Source of the DNA: an uncultured Ruminococcus sp.
GTDB taxonomy: Bacteria > Bacillota > Clostridia > Oscillospirales > Ruminococcaceae
Direction: 5' to 3'
Length of the DNA: 64,000 nt
NCBI GenBank assembly: GCA_934463425.1
Contig: CAKSJP010000012.1
Location: forward strand, 1-64,000
The position numbers and the translations under genes were made by a program. The stretch's first letter is position 1, and every line of letters starts with the position of its first letter. Under the pieces are notes generated by a model. That model saw only the letters and a list, made by a program, of their open reading frames with translations, was not told the origin of the DNA and made no database searches. Of this stretch, positions 44,186 to 53,057 are shown in pieces.

Positions 44186-46687
44186 TTAGTTTTTTTCCTG
44201 CTCCAGATTCTGATAGGGTAGGGGCTTGGAAAAATAGTAGCCCTGGGTGTATTGGATGTCGGTGGATTCCACTGTTTCTTGTTCACCGCTGTTTTCTACA
44301 TGCTCTGCGATCAGCTCAGCGTCCATGCCCTTTGCAATATTTGAAATTGCTTGCAGACAAAGCTGTTTCATAGGATCTTTGTCGCAGTTGATAATAAGAT
44401 CGCCATCGATCTTAATGAAATCCGGATTGACGCGGAGAATTGCTGTGAAATTAGAAAAGCCTGCTCCGAAGTCATCAATGGCAATTTTTACGCCAAATTT
44501 GCGAATTTCATTTAAAAAGTTTACCATTTCGTTGAAGTCCCGGATCTTCTCCGATTCCAGAATTTCAAAAGTAATGCGGCTGCATGCTTCCGGCGGCAAG
44601 TCACCGAGTAATTCATAGAGCATCGTCCGGCTGGAGGGAGAACTGATATCATAAGCAGACAGATTCAGAAAAACAGTTTCTTTCCGATTGCGAAACAGTT
44701 CCAGAACCTTCCGGATCATCAGCTGAGACAGCTGCAAATATAGGTGATAGTCTTTGGCAATTTCTAAGAACTGTCCCGGCGCGTAAATATTGTGATCCTT
44801 GTCAGACAATCGCATAAGAGCCTCATATTTAGTGATATCATGAGTGCGGTTGTCACGAATGGGCTGAAAATAGGGAACAATACGATCATAGAGGATCGCA
44901 TCGCTGATGATATTGGTCATGTGCAGCTTTTCATCCATAGCTTTCATGGTTTCGGCATTGTCTTTGTTGTATAAGAAAAAACGCGCATTGTGATCGGCTA
45001 CGGTGGACATGCAAAGCTGTACCTTTTCCAGCAGATTCGTCTCACCGATGACTACATGGAAAATGTTAACTGCAGTGATGTTCAATGCATCACTGAAATA
45101 ATAGCCGCATTCATGAAATGCCATTTCAGCCTGTGCCAGAAATTTGTCATCCGGATAATCAGGACCGGCGGCAAAGAAGAAAGACCAGGTATCATTGTCA
45201 TAGAATGACAATTCTGTATCATGCAGGGTGCGAATCATCTTCTGGATATTTTCACGCATCAATTGATTCCAGGCTTTTGAACCACGTCGGCCGGAAATCA
45301 GAATGCCTTTTTCAATGGAGATCATGCAAATTTTATTGTATCGCTGTTTTCTGTCATCAAATTTGAATTTCACGAGATTTTCCAGCTCCGTTTCCTTATC
45401 CAAAAAAGTATTGTATCGCAGGAGATTCTCCTGATGCAAAATGCGCTGTGAAGCGGCAGACTGCTGTAAATGTTTCAGATATTGATTGATATTGTGCCAG
45501 TCCGTATCTAATCCCTGTAGATCCTCCAGAGCAGTATGATCGATCGGAAGATAGTCTTTTTGAGATTCGGACAGCCCAAAAAACACGTTTGCGCCCACAA
45601 AAATCTGTGCATTCTTTGCTGTACCGCCAATTTCGCCGCAGAGAAACATGCCGCAGATCCGGCAGCTGCGAAATACCCGCAGTTCCCATTCTGTGCAGTC
45701 TGGCATAACGGTGCGGTGGAGTATGCCGGGATAAGCGAAGATCACTTCACACGGCATTGTATCCAGCACGTCACATATTTTTCGCAGTTCTGATACTGCT
45801 GTCAGAGGGCTGCTGTATGCCATGCGGAATTTTGTACCGGATTTCAGCTGACTGGAATAAGTATTGATCGTATTTCGCGGTTCGCAAAAATTGATAAATT
45901 GGCTGGGAATACCCGGCTTTTGCAGAAGCAGCGGAAAATGCAGGAGCATATCATTGTCCAGAACTGCATTTTTTGTATGACAAAGCTCCTGCAATTCCTT
46001 TTGAAGCCATGAAACAGCAGGCTGTCCTTCGATCTCAGTAAGCACATCCTGTTCTATGCCAGTGATAGTGAATAGTTCTGTAAATGGTTCACAGCCCCGT
46101 ATTGTGCCATTCCAGACATTCAGTGCATTGCTTTTCAGGATGCACAGCAAAACACTGTTCTCATAGATGCCGTTTTCATCAAAGACAAATGTGCCATATG
46201 GATTGACGCAGACCATCCCTCCGGCACAAGGAATCTGTTTTCCCAACTGCTTCAGGCGATCCAGCCAGCTCTGCATCTGCATATATTGATCGGTAAAAAA
46301 TGCGAACATTGCACGGCTGTCCGGCGTGATCTGCTGTGCAGTTTCATCAGCTAATACCTCTGGAGTCTTTCCGGCAAAGGAAAGAGGGACGCATTTGATC
46401 CGGGTATTTTGAAAGTGGGTGAAGATCAGCAAGCAGCGGTTTTCGTAGATTGTGCCGTGGTGAATCACTGCGGAGGCACTTGTACCTGCGATCTTCGCAT
46501 GAGGAAGAAATGCACGGACATGCTGTGCAATGGCAAAAGCGGCATCCGGGGTGTGACAGCAGGTATGGATCATTACCAGCCACTCTGTCGAATCAACATC
46601 TTTGCTGCAATATTTTTGGAGAAATACTTTTAGATTTTCCTGATTTTCATAAAGCAGAGCAATCGAAAAGATTTTTTCTTCATTCAT
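44186..46687 (-). CDS. FIST sensor, degenerate GGDEF, EAL phosphodiesterase
   Basis: An 833-residue cytosolic protein. Residues about 1-385 are a FIST domain (small-ligand, possibly amino-acid sensing). Residues about 425-570 match a GGDEF fold whose signature is lost (FYDNDTWSFF at the expected place). Residues about 575-825 are an EAL domain with intact catalytic set: YEALMRL, FLNLSAYD, FEILES, IDDFGAG, FIKID, AEHVE and TQGYYF. It should hydrolyse cyclic di-GMP to pGpG. The ATG at 46687 follows AAAGGTGGTGACAGC and lies 13 bases after the cyclase gene, so cyclase and phosphodiesterase are made together. Confidence 0.88.
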   Translation of the reverse strand: MNEEKIFSIALLYENQENLKVFLQKYCSKDVDSTEWLVMIHTCCHTPDAAFAIAQHVRAFLPHAKIAGTSASAVIHHGTIYENRCLLIFTHFQNTRIKCVPLSFAGKTPEVLADETAQQITPDSRAMFAFFTDQYMQMQSWLDRLKQLGKQIPCAGGMVCVNPYGTFVFDENGIYENSVLLCILKSNALNVWNGTIRGCEPFTELFTITGIEQDVLTEIEGQPAVSWLQKELQELCHTKNAVLDNDMLLHFPLLLQKPGIPSQFINFCEPRNTINTYSSQLKSGTKFRMAYSSPLTAVSELRKICDVLDTMPCEVIFAYPGILHRTVMPDCTEWELRVFRSCRICGMFLCGEIGGTAKNAQIFVGANVFFGLSESQKDYLPIDHTALEDLQGLDTDWHNINQYLKHLQQSAASQRILHQENLLRYNTFLDKETELENLVKFKFDDRKQRYNKICMISIEKGILISGRRGSKAWNQLMRENIQKMIRTLHDTELSFYDNDTWSFFFAAGPDYPDDKFLAQAEMAFHECGYYFSDALNITAVNIFHVVIGETNLLEKVQLCMSTVADHNARFFLYNKDNAETMKAMDEKLHMTNIISDAILYDRIVPYFQPIRDNRTHDITKYEALMRLSDKDHNIYAPGQFLEIAKDYHLYLQLSQLMIRKVLELFRNRKETVFLNLSAYDISSPSSRTMLYELLGDLPPEACSRITFEILESEKIRDFNEMVNFLNEIRKFGVKIAIDDFGAGFSNFTAILRVNPDFIKIDGDLIINCDKDPMKQLCLQAISNIAKGMDAELIAEHVENSGEQETVESTDIQYTQGYYFSKPLPYQNLEQEKN

Positions 46688-46700
46688 GCTGTCACCACCT

Positions 46701-48635
46701 TTATTGTCTTGCTTTTCGCCGCCGCACTTTATCTTCGTACATATGGTCATCGGCGATTTTGATCATTTGGTCTAGGTCGATATGATTATCATCTTTTAAG
46801 GGCTGGATGCAGAAGCCAATACTGGATTCTACAAGATACGGCTTTTGCGAAATGCGGTTGTACTGCTGTAAATAATTCCGGAATCTATCGCGAAAGCTGT
46901 CAAAATAACTGTCACTTACACCAGAAATTACACCTGCTACTGTAAATTCGTCACCGCCGAACCGGGAACAGACTTCTCCCTGGATAGCGCTTGTCATCAG
47001 TGCACGTCCAACAGTGCTGATTGCATTGTCGCCCTCGGTATGTCCATATGTGTCATTAATACGCTTCAGTCCGTCCAGATCCGCAGAAATAATAACCACG
47101 CTGAGATCTTTGCCCCGGCTCTCTTCGATCTGCTGCCAGAATTGGCGGTAAAAACCGCGTCGGTTCAGAAGCCCGGTCATATGGTCATGTACATACAGCT
47201 TTTCCAGCTCACTGTTGGCGCTTTTCAGCTGCATATTGATAGACTTGGTGTGCAGCTGCGTATGGAAGATGCCCAGCGCAGAGTCCATGGCATTCATAAA
47301 GCTGTTCATTTTTTCATAGGCTTCGTTGGTGATGTCTGTCTGGAAAACGCAGTATCCCATGGACAGATCTGCAAAGTGCAGGGGACAGAATACAATGGGA
47401 TTTTCCTTCTCCAGCAGCTTCGGAAGATTGGGAACCATTTTGTCTCTTGCAATGATGCAGGGCTCCTCCGGATTCCAGAAATATCGCTGGCAAAGCACAT
47501 TAACAGAATCACTGAACGGCATTTTTTCTCGGTGATTTTCGCCAAATTCCGGCGCACGGAAAAGATCATCGTTCAGTGCGAATACAATTGTGTGAAAAAT
47601 GAATTTATTTAAGATGACTTCCGGCAGTTCCGAGAGAGATGCCATACTGGTAACGGCAGATTGAACCTGACAGGTTAATTCCTGACGTTCGTTGGCGAGC
47701 TTTAGCTGATCCATAATGTCCTGCAATGCTGTGTTGACATTGATCGCTGCCGTACGATGACAGCCGCAGGACTGAGAATACAGGATATGAAAGTCAACGG
47801 TATAAGACGATTCCACAGATTCGCCGCGCCGCAGACGTTCTACGGTATCCACCAAAAGACGCCCCATGGTGTCATAGTCCTGGGTACAGGTTGTCAGGTG
47901 GGGAACATGGTAGTTTGCCTGCATAATGCCGTCGAAGCCGGTGATAATGCAATCCTCCGGCACACGGCAGCCATGATTCTGCAAAAACAGACTGACCGTG
48001 AGTGCCATGGAATCGTTGGCACAAATGATGGCTTCCGGAAAGGGCAGTTTTTCTTCCAAAAACCACTGCTCCATAGTTTCAAGAGTAGGCTTTTCCCAAA
48101 AATCACCGTAACCGATGCGGCATTCCTCCGGCGAAAGGCCGTTTTCGGATATAACCTTTCGGAATGCATCAACACGTTCTTCTGAAAAATCGTTGTCTTT
48201 CATACCAGCCATCAGAAAGACGCGTTTTTTGCCGTGTTCTTCAACAACATGTCGGCAGAGTTTTTCAAAAGTATTGGAATAGTCAAATCGAAAATTAATA
48301 CAGCCTTCCCGGTTCTTGTCCATAGAAAGAACAGGAACACCGTGTGCCCGGCAGCTTGCTTCAATATTCTGCAAAAGGCTTTCCCGCAGGATTGTGCCTG
48401 AGAAAATGATCATTGCGTCCAGCATATCATGATTGATCAGCTGAAAAATGAACATTTCTCCTGTATCGGTAGGAGTAAGCGGAAGATAAAAATCGATTTT
48501 GGAATGAAAAATAAAAAGGCGGTATCCTTTTGCAACAGCATAGCGGTTGATCGCATCGATGCAATGGAGACGATATTCTTCTTGGAGTTTGGAGAGGCAT
48601 ACGCCGATAATGTGTGGTGGATCGTTCTTTTTCAT
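46701..48635 (-). CDS. LacI-like sensor diguanylate cyclase (GGDEF)
   Basis: A 644-residue cytosolic protein with no signal peptide. Residues about 8-300 are a periplasmic-binding-protein-like (LacI effector) domain without the LacI helix-turn-helix, ending in SQSCGC. A second region (about 310-460) follows, then a short coiled coil and a GGDEF domain with RFGGDEF intact and DLDGLKRINDTYGH. The inhibitory I-site RxxD is absent (IQGE), so product feedback is unlikely. Sensor and middle region are clearly homologous to the HD-GYP protein at 51012. The ATG at 48635 follows AAGGAAACCTGAC. Confidence 0.88.
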   Translation of the reverse strand: MKKNDPPHIIGVCLSKLQEEYRLHCIDAINRYAVAKGYRLFIFHSKIDFYLPLTPTDTGEMFIFQLINHDMLDAMIIFSGTILRESLLQNIEASCRAHGVPVLSMDKNREGCINFRFDYSNTFEKLCRHVVEEHGKKRVFLMAGMKDNDFSEERVDAFRKVISENGLSPEECRIGYGDFWEKPTLETMEQWFLEEKLPFPEAIICANDSMALTVSLFLQNHGCRVPEDCIITGFDGIMQANYHVPHLTTCTQDYDTMGRLLVDTVERLRRGESVESSYTVDFHILYSQSCGCHRTAAINVNTALQDIMDQLKLANERQELTCQVQSAVTSMASLSELPEVILNKFIFHTIVFALNDDLFRAPEFGENHREKMPFSDSVNVLCQRYFWNPEEPCIIARDKMVPNLPKLLEKENPIVFCPLHFADLSMGYCVFQTDITNEAYEKMNSFMNAMDSALGIFHTQLHTKSINMQLKSANSELEKLYVHDHMTGLLNRRGFYRQFWQQIEESRGKDLSVVIISADLDGLKRINDTYGHTEGDNAISTVGRALMTSAIQGEVCSRFGGDEFTVAGVISGVSDSYFDSFRDRFRNYLQQYNRISQKPYLVESSIGFCIQPLKDDNHIDLDQMIKIADDHMYEDKVRRRKARQ

Positions 48636-48762
48636 GTCAGGTTTCCTTCTTTCTCTATGCATCGCTTTTGGGGAGACTATCAACAAAATCCGTCTAATTG
48701 CCAGAATACCAAGAAAAAACAAATCTGGATTCTGTCAGAAATGCACAATAATCACTTCGTAT

Positions 48763-48791
48763 ATTATAACATATTTTTCATTGCTTGTGAA
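48763..48791 (-). promoter_or_regulatory. Sigma-A promoter of the cyclase/FIST-EAL operon
   Basis: On the minus strand TTCACA (48786-48791), 17 bp, TATAAT (48763-48768). Confidence 0.7.
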
Positions 48792-48985
48792 GTATATGTT
48801 TTGCACAAATTTCAAGTTCAAAAAATGTGGATTTTGTTTGACACCAGATGTGATTTGCATTTTATGGAAATTTATTTCAGACAACATCGCATAAAGCTTG
48901 TGCGTTGCTGCCTTCTGACATTTTTGGCTGCAGCAAACGGAATGTGCAGGAGAGTGGCTTGCCGCGAAAATATCTTGTGAAATTC

Positions 48986-49014
48986 TTGACAAACTCCAGA
49001 TCCTGTGATATACT
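48986..49014 (+). promoter_or_regulatory. Sigma-A promoter of nadA
   Basis: TTGACA (48986-48991), 17 bp, TATACT (49009-49014). Confidence 0.85.
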
Positions 49015-49020
49015 AATTTA

Positions 49021-49175
49021 AGTATATCCCAAAATCGGGGATGCATCAGAATGACAAGCTGTTCTGCATCGGATGCGGAATCGCTTTTTCAAAGACTTGT
49101 TATCACAGAACAGGCGCAAAACCATTATCATAAACGGCTGCGCGCACCGTGCCCGGCCCGAAAGGAACTGAGATT
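49021..49175 (+). promoter_or_regulatory. Long leader of nadA
   Basis: About 155 untranslated bases. GATGCA (49040-49045) pairs with TGCATC (49065-49070), with AGA/TCT extending it inside; CATCGGATG follows. No known NAD riboswitch class was recognised. Confidence 0.4.
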
Positions 49176-50093
49176 ATGAAAATACGTGAGATTCAAGAGG
49201 AAATCCTGCGTTTGAAAAAAGAACGGGATTTTTGCATTCTGGCACATAGCTATCAAACCAGCGATATTCTGGAGATTGCTGATTTTACCGGAGATTCCTA
49301 CGCATTGAGTGTAAAGGCAAAGAGTACACCGCAACAGAATGTACTGATGTGCGGTGTGAGATTTATGGCAGAGACCGTAAAGATCCTTTCCCCTGAAAAA
49401 AACGTGTATCTTTCTAATCCCACTGCTGGCTGCCCTATGGCAGAACAAATGGACAAAGAGATGATTCGTCAGGTAAAGATGCAGTATCCGGATCATACCG
49501 TGGTTGCCTATATCAACACCACCGCGGAATTAAAGACGATTTGCGATGTCTGTGTCACTTCTTCTTCTGCTGTAAAGATCGTTTCGCAGTTAAGCAATGA
49601 CAAGATCCTGTTTATTCCGGACTGTAACCTCGGTTCGTTTGTACAGCAGCAGCTCCCGGAAAAGAAGATTAAGCTGCTTCAGGGCGGCTGTCCCATTCAT
49701 GCAGCACTGACCGCAAAAGATGTTCGCATTGCTAAAGAAGCACATCCGAACGCATTGATCCTGGTGCATCCGGAATGCCGTCCGGCGGTCTGTGAACAGG
49801 CAGACTATATCGGTTCGACCTCCGGCATCGTGGACTACGCTATGAAATCGGATGCCAAGGAATTTATCATCGGCACGGAGATCAGCATTGCTGAGACTTT
49901 GCAAAATGCCTGCCCGGAAAAGCGGTTCTATCCTCTGGCAAAGAAACTGATCTGCGAGAACATGAAGTCCACCACACTGATGGATATCTACCACATTCTG
50001 AAAGACGGTGAGGGCACAGAGATCACCCTGGACAACAAGACCATCGCCAAGGCGCGCTGCTGTATTGATCGTATGATCTCGCTGGGAGGTTGA
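49176..50093 (+). CDS. nadA: Quinolinate synthase
   Basis: A 305-residue oxygen-sensitive [4Fe-4S] enzyme condensing iminoaspartate with dihydroxyacetone phosphate to quinolinate in NAD synthesis. Signature stretches: AHSYQTSDI, GDSYALS, CGVRFMAET, NTTAELK, PDCNLG, HPECRP and GTEISI; the cluster Cys are in CGVRF, HPEC and the C-terminal CP/C region. nadB and nadC are not adjacent, unlike the usual nadABC operon. The ATG at 49176 follows GAAAGGAACTGAGATT. Confidence 0.93.
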   Translation: MKIREIQEEILRLKKERDFCILAHSYQTSDILEIADFTGDSYALSVKAKSTPQQNVLMCGVRFMAETVKILSPEKNVYLSNPTAGCPMAEQMDKEMIRQVKMQYPDHTVVAYINTTAELKTICDVCVTSSSAVKIVSQLSNDKILFIPDCNLGSFVQQQLPEKKIKLLQGGCPIHAALTAKDVRIAKEAHPNALILVHPECRPAVCEQADYIGSTSGIVDYAMKSDAKEFIIGTEISIAETLQNACPEKRFYPLAKKLICENMKSTTLMDIYHILKDGEGTEITLDNKTIAKARCCIDRMISLGG

Positions 50094-50096
50094 GTC

Positions 50097-50774
50097 ATGA
50101 AAATGTTGCCCTGCGATCTGCACTGGCTGCTGTTCGATCTGGACGGCACGCTAACGGATTCTGCGCCCGGGATTCTGCGCTGCGTTCAATATGCACTGGA
50201 ACAATGCGGCATATCTGAACCGGATCCGGAAAAACTGCGGCCTTTTATCGGTCCGCCGCTTCTGGATTCTTTTCAGCAGTTCAGCGGCATGCCGCCGGAA
50301 CAGGCCGCCGAGGCGGTGAAACAGTACCGTGTGCGCTTTTCTAAGATAGGCATGTTTGAAAATGCTGTCTATCCCGGCATCCCGGAACTGCTACAAAAGC
50401 TACAAGCGCATGGCTATATTTTGGCGGTTGCAACTTCTAAACCGGAAGTCTATACCCGGCAGATTATGGATCATTTTTCACTGACATCTCACTTTACTGT
50501 GATCGCCGGGAGCGATATTCACCGGGAAGGGGAGACCAAAGCGGACATCATTCGGCTGGCGCTCTCTCGTCTGGGACTGCCGCAGCATGCTCCGTCCGGA
50601 ACGATTATGATCGGAGATCGAAAACATGATTTATTGGGGGCGCAGGAGTGTGCACTGCCTTGTATTGGTGTCGGTTATGGTTATGCTGCATCAGGAGAAC
50701 TGGAACAATATGGTGCAGACTGGATTGCTGAAACCGTGGCAGATTTAGAAGCGCTTCTGTTGCAAAGCAGATGA
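50097..50774 (+). CDS. HAD-superfamily hydrolase, phosphoglycolate phosphatase-like
   Basis: A 225-residue HAD phosphatase: motif I FDLDGTLTDS, motif II VATSKPE, the motif III Lys in ETKAD and motif IV MIGDRKHDLLGA, with a helical cap (class I). Pyrophosphatase PpaX or phosphoglycolate phosphatase are the nearest types. It begins three bases after nadA behind GGGAGGTTGAGTC and shares its transcript. Confidence 0.88.
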   Translation: MKMLPCDLHWLLFDLDGTLTDSAPGILRCVQYALEQCGISEPDPEKLRPFIGPPLLDSFQQFSGMPPEQAAEAVKQYRVRFSKIGMFENAVYPGIPELLQKLQAHGYILAVATSKPEVYTRQIMDHFSLTSHFTVIAGSDIHREGETKADIIRLALSRLGLPQHAPSGTIMIGDRKHDLLGAQECALPCIGVGYGYAASGELEQYGADWIAETVADLEALLLQSR

Positions 50775-50790
50775 AATGTGAAAAGTCTTT

Positions 50791-50823
50791 TAAAAGCACT
50801 GCTGAAAAACGCAGTGCTTTTTG
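50791..50823 (+). terminator. Terminator of the nadA transcript
   Basis: AAAAGCACTGC and GCAGTGCTTTTT with an 8-base loop. Confidence 0.88.
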
Positions 50824-50871
50824 CGCAACTGTAAAAAAATGCGAGTTGCAGTTTTTGTTCACAAATCAGGA

Positions 50872-50900
50872 TTGACTATGCTGTGAGAATATGATAAAAT
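50872..50900 (+). promoter_or_regulatory. Sigma-A promoter of the HD-GYP gene
   Basis: TTGACT (50872-50877), 17 bp, TAAAAT (50895-50900). Confidence 0.75.
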
Positions 50901-50912
50901 AAAGTTACTTAT

Positions 50913-51000
50913 GGCAACATCACACAAAAGTTGTGTGTAAGATGTGCAGTTTGTTTTTTCGGCATAACTGTCAGATGGACTTTGTGCACCATTGCCTTAG
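50913..51000 (+). promoter_or_regulatory. Leader element of the HD-GYP gene, copy B of a shared motif
   Basis: GGCAA (50913-50917) can close on TTGCC (50992-50996), enclosing a 7-bp hairpin CACACAA/TTGTGTG. Bases 50970-50998 match 11286-11314 at 24 of 29 positions. The element ends 11 bases before the ATG, overlapping the ribosome-site region. Confidence 0.45.
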
Positions 51001-51011
51001 AGGAGGAGCGT

Positions 51012-53057
51012 ATGATAAACGGATGTAAAGTGGCGGCACTGTGTACATCAGAGCTGCAGAATGAAAATACTCAGAGTATGATATATCCGATGTATCAGTC
51101 TCTGGTGAATAAAAACTGGCGCTGTATGATTTTTAATACAGCATCAGATCTGTTTCGCGATACTGCATTTGACCGCGGAGAGGCAAGTGTATTCCAACTG
51201 ATTGACTATTCCGTGGTAGATGTGGTAGTGATCTATACCCAATGCTTGAAATGCCGTGCCATTGTAGAGGATATTCTTGCAGCGGCTGCACAGCATAATA
51301 CGCCGGTATTCCTGGTTGAGCCGACTACGCGTTATTCCGGTGGCATTCGGATCACCTTTGATGAACTGGATGCATTCCGGGATCTGGTGACGCATCTGGT
51401 GGAATATCACCATTTTACAAAACTCGCCTGTATCGCCGGGTTTAAAGATAATCCGGCATCAGAAGTGCGGGAAATGATATTTCGGGATGTATTAAAAGCG
51501 CACGGAATCACATTTGATGAAAAATGGTTTGGTTACGGCGACTTTTATGCTGTTCCGACCCGGGCGCTGATAGAGCGCTTTCTGAAAGAACCGGAGGGTC
51601 TGCCGGAAGCAATTGTTTGTGTAAATGATTCTATGGCGATCGCGGTCTGCGAAGTGCTGTCAGAACATGGCATTCGTGTGCCGGAAGATGTGGTGGTAAC
51701 TGGATTTGACGGCATTGTACAGGAACGGTATACTTTTCCTCGTTTAACTACCTGCCGTCGGGATATGCATGTATTTGGTGATTATCTGGCAGGACTATTG
51801 GAACAAGCAGCAAACGGCACCGTAATGAAACGGGAGTATATCTTTCCATATACATTGGATATTTCTCAGTCCTGCGGCTGTCAGAATTTTTCTGCGGAAT
51901 CTATGAGCCGCGCCATTGGTTCAATCTATAACCGTATGAATAACAGCGCACAGTATGATCGCTCCATGAATAATATGCTGACGAAGCTGACGTTTGAACA
52001 TGATCCAGAACGTATTTACGAGGTGTTAAGGTACTATATCCGTTCAGATGTTTATCTGTGCATGAACACAGAATTCGCCCATGGTCAGTTCGATCGGTGT
52101 AATCATACCTATGAAAATGGTGCGTTTAGCGATGAGATCCTGGCACAGCGCTTTTTCTATGGCGATCAGGAAACTCAAAAAAAGATGATTTCCCGAAAGC
52201 AACTGATTCCGGATTGGAAACGCATAATGGAAGAACCGGATCCCATGGTGATTTATGCGGTACACAACCAGCAGATCGTTTATGGCTATCTGGTGGCGTT
52301 TGCCAATCCATTTTCGTATGTGGTACAGCGTATGCAGCAGTTTATGCTGACACTGAATAGTTGCGTTGGTATGTTTGTACAGCAGGAATATCTGCGCACC
52401 ACCAATCAGCGATTGCAGGAAATCCAGAATAAGATCATTCTCAGTTTTGCAGATATGGTAGAATCCCGGGACGATTTTACCGGACAGCACGTAAAGCGTA
52501 CCAGTGAATATCTGCGTATTCTGGTAAAATATTTATCAAAAATGCCGGAATATGCAAATATTTTGACACCAGAGATGCAGGATCGGATGTGCAAGGCAGC
52601 GCCTCTTCATGACATCGGCAAGATTAAGATCTCGGATGTGGTGCTTAACAAGCCGGGTCGGCTGACTCCGGATGAGTTTGAGGTCATTAAGACACATACG
52701 CTTTCTGGCGGCGATCTCATTGCAAAGACACTGACAGATATTGAAAGTGATTCTTATTTAAAGGTCGCCCAGGAGATGGCACTGTATCATCATGAAAAGT
52801 GGGATGGCAGCGGCTATCCTTATCACCTTGCCGGTGAAGATATTCCGCTGTGTGCCAGAATCATGGCAGTAGTGGATGTGTTCGATGCGCTCACCAGCAA
52901 ACGTGTTTATAAAGAAGCATACCCGGTAGAAAAGGCATTTCAGATTCTGGAGGAATCCAGCGGAAGTCATTTCGATCCAAAAATTGTCGGAACATTTCTG
53001 GCGCATCGCGATGAAGTAACACAAATATTAATCAAATATCAGGATGTACATTTATGA
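51012..53057 (+). CDS. LacI-like sensor HD-GYP cyclic-di-GMP phosphodiesterase
   Basis: A 681-residue cytosolic protein. Residues about 5-310 are a LacI-effector-like sensor ending SQSCGC; a middle region (about 315-470) matches the cyclase at 46701; the C-terminal third is an HD-GYP domain with PLHDIGKIKI, the KPGRLT segment, ALYHHEKWDGSGYP and ARIMAVVDVFDAL, so the metal centre and GYP motif are complete. It should hydrolyse cyclic di-GMP, gated by the same class of ligand as the cyclase. The ATG at 51012 follows GAGGAGGAGCGT. Its stop overlaps the next gene (ATGA). Confidence 0.9.
   Translation: MINGCKVAALCTSELQNENTQSMIYPMYQSLVNKNWRCMIFNTASDLFRDTAFDRGEASVFQLIDYSVVDVVVIYTQCLKCRAIVEDILAAAAQHNTPVFLVEPTTRYSGGIRITFDELDAFRDLVTHLVEYHHFTKLACIAGFKDNPASEVREMIFRDVLKAHGITFDEKWFGYGDFYAVPTRALIERFLKEPEGLPEAIVCVNDSMAIAVCEVLSEHGIRVPEDVVVTGFDGIVQERYTFPRLTTCRRDMHVFGDYLAGLLEQAANGTVMKREYIFPYTLDISQSCGCQNFSAESMSRAIGSIYNRMNNSAQYDRSMNNMLTKLTFEHDPERIYEVLRYYIRSDVYLCMNTEFAHGQFDRCNHTYENGAFSDEILAQRFFYGDQETQKKMISRKQLIPDWKRIMEEPDPMVIYAVHNQQIVYGYLVAFANPFSYVVQRMQQFMLTLNSCVGMFVQQEYLRTTNQRLQEIQNKIILSFADMVESRDDFTGQHVKRTSEYLRILVKYLSKMPEYANILTPEMQDRMCKAAPLHDIGKIKISDVVLNKPGRLTPDEFEVIKTHTLSGGDLIAKTLTDIESDSYLKVAQEMALYHHEKWDGSGYPYHLAGEDIPLCARIMAVVDVFDALTSKRVYKEAYPVEKAFQILEESSGSHFDPKIVGTFLAHRDEVTQILIKYQDVHL

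Noticed and set aside
48429-48980. 183-codon plus-strand frame over the start of the cyclase gene
   Set aside because: It overlaps the cyclase coding region and its promoter and has no domain-like sequence.
50901-51011. Known cyclic-di-GMP riboswitch ahead of the HD-GYP gene
   Set aside because: I could not find the conserved GEMM-I core or a GEMM-II pseudoknot pattern.
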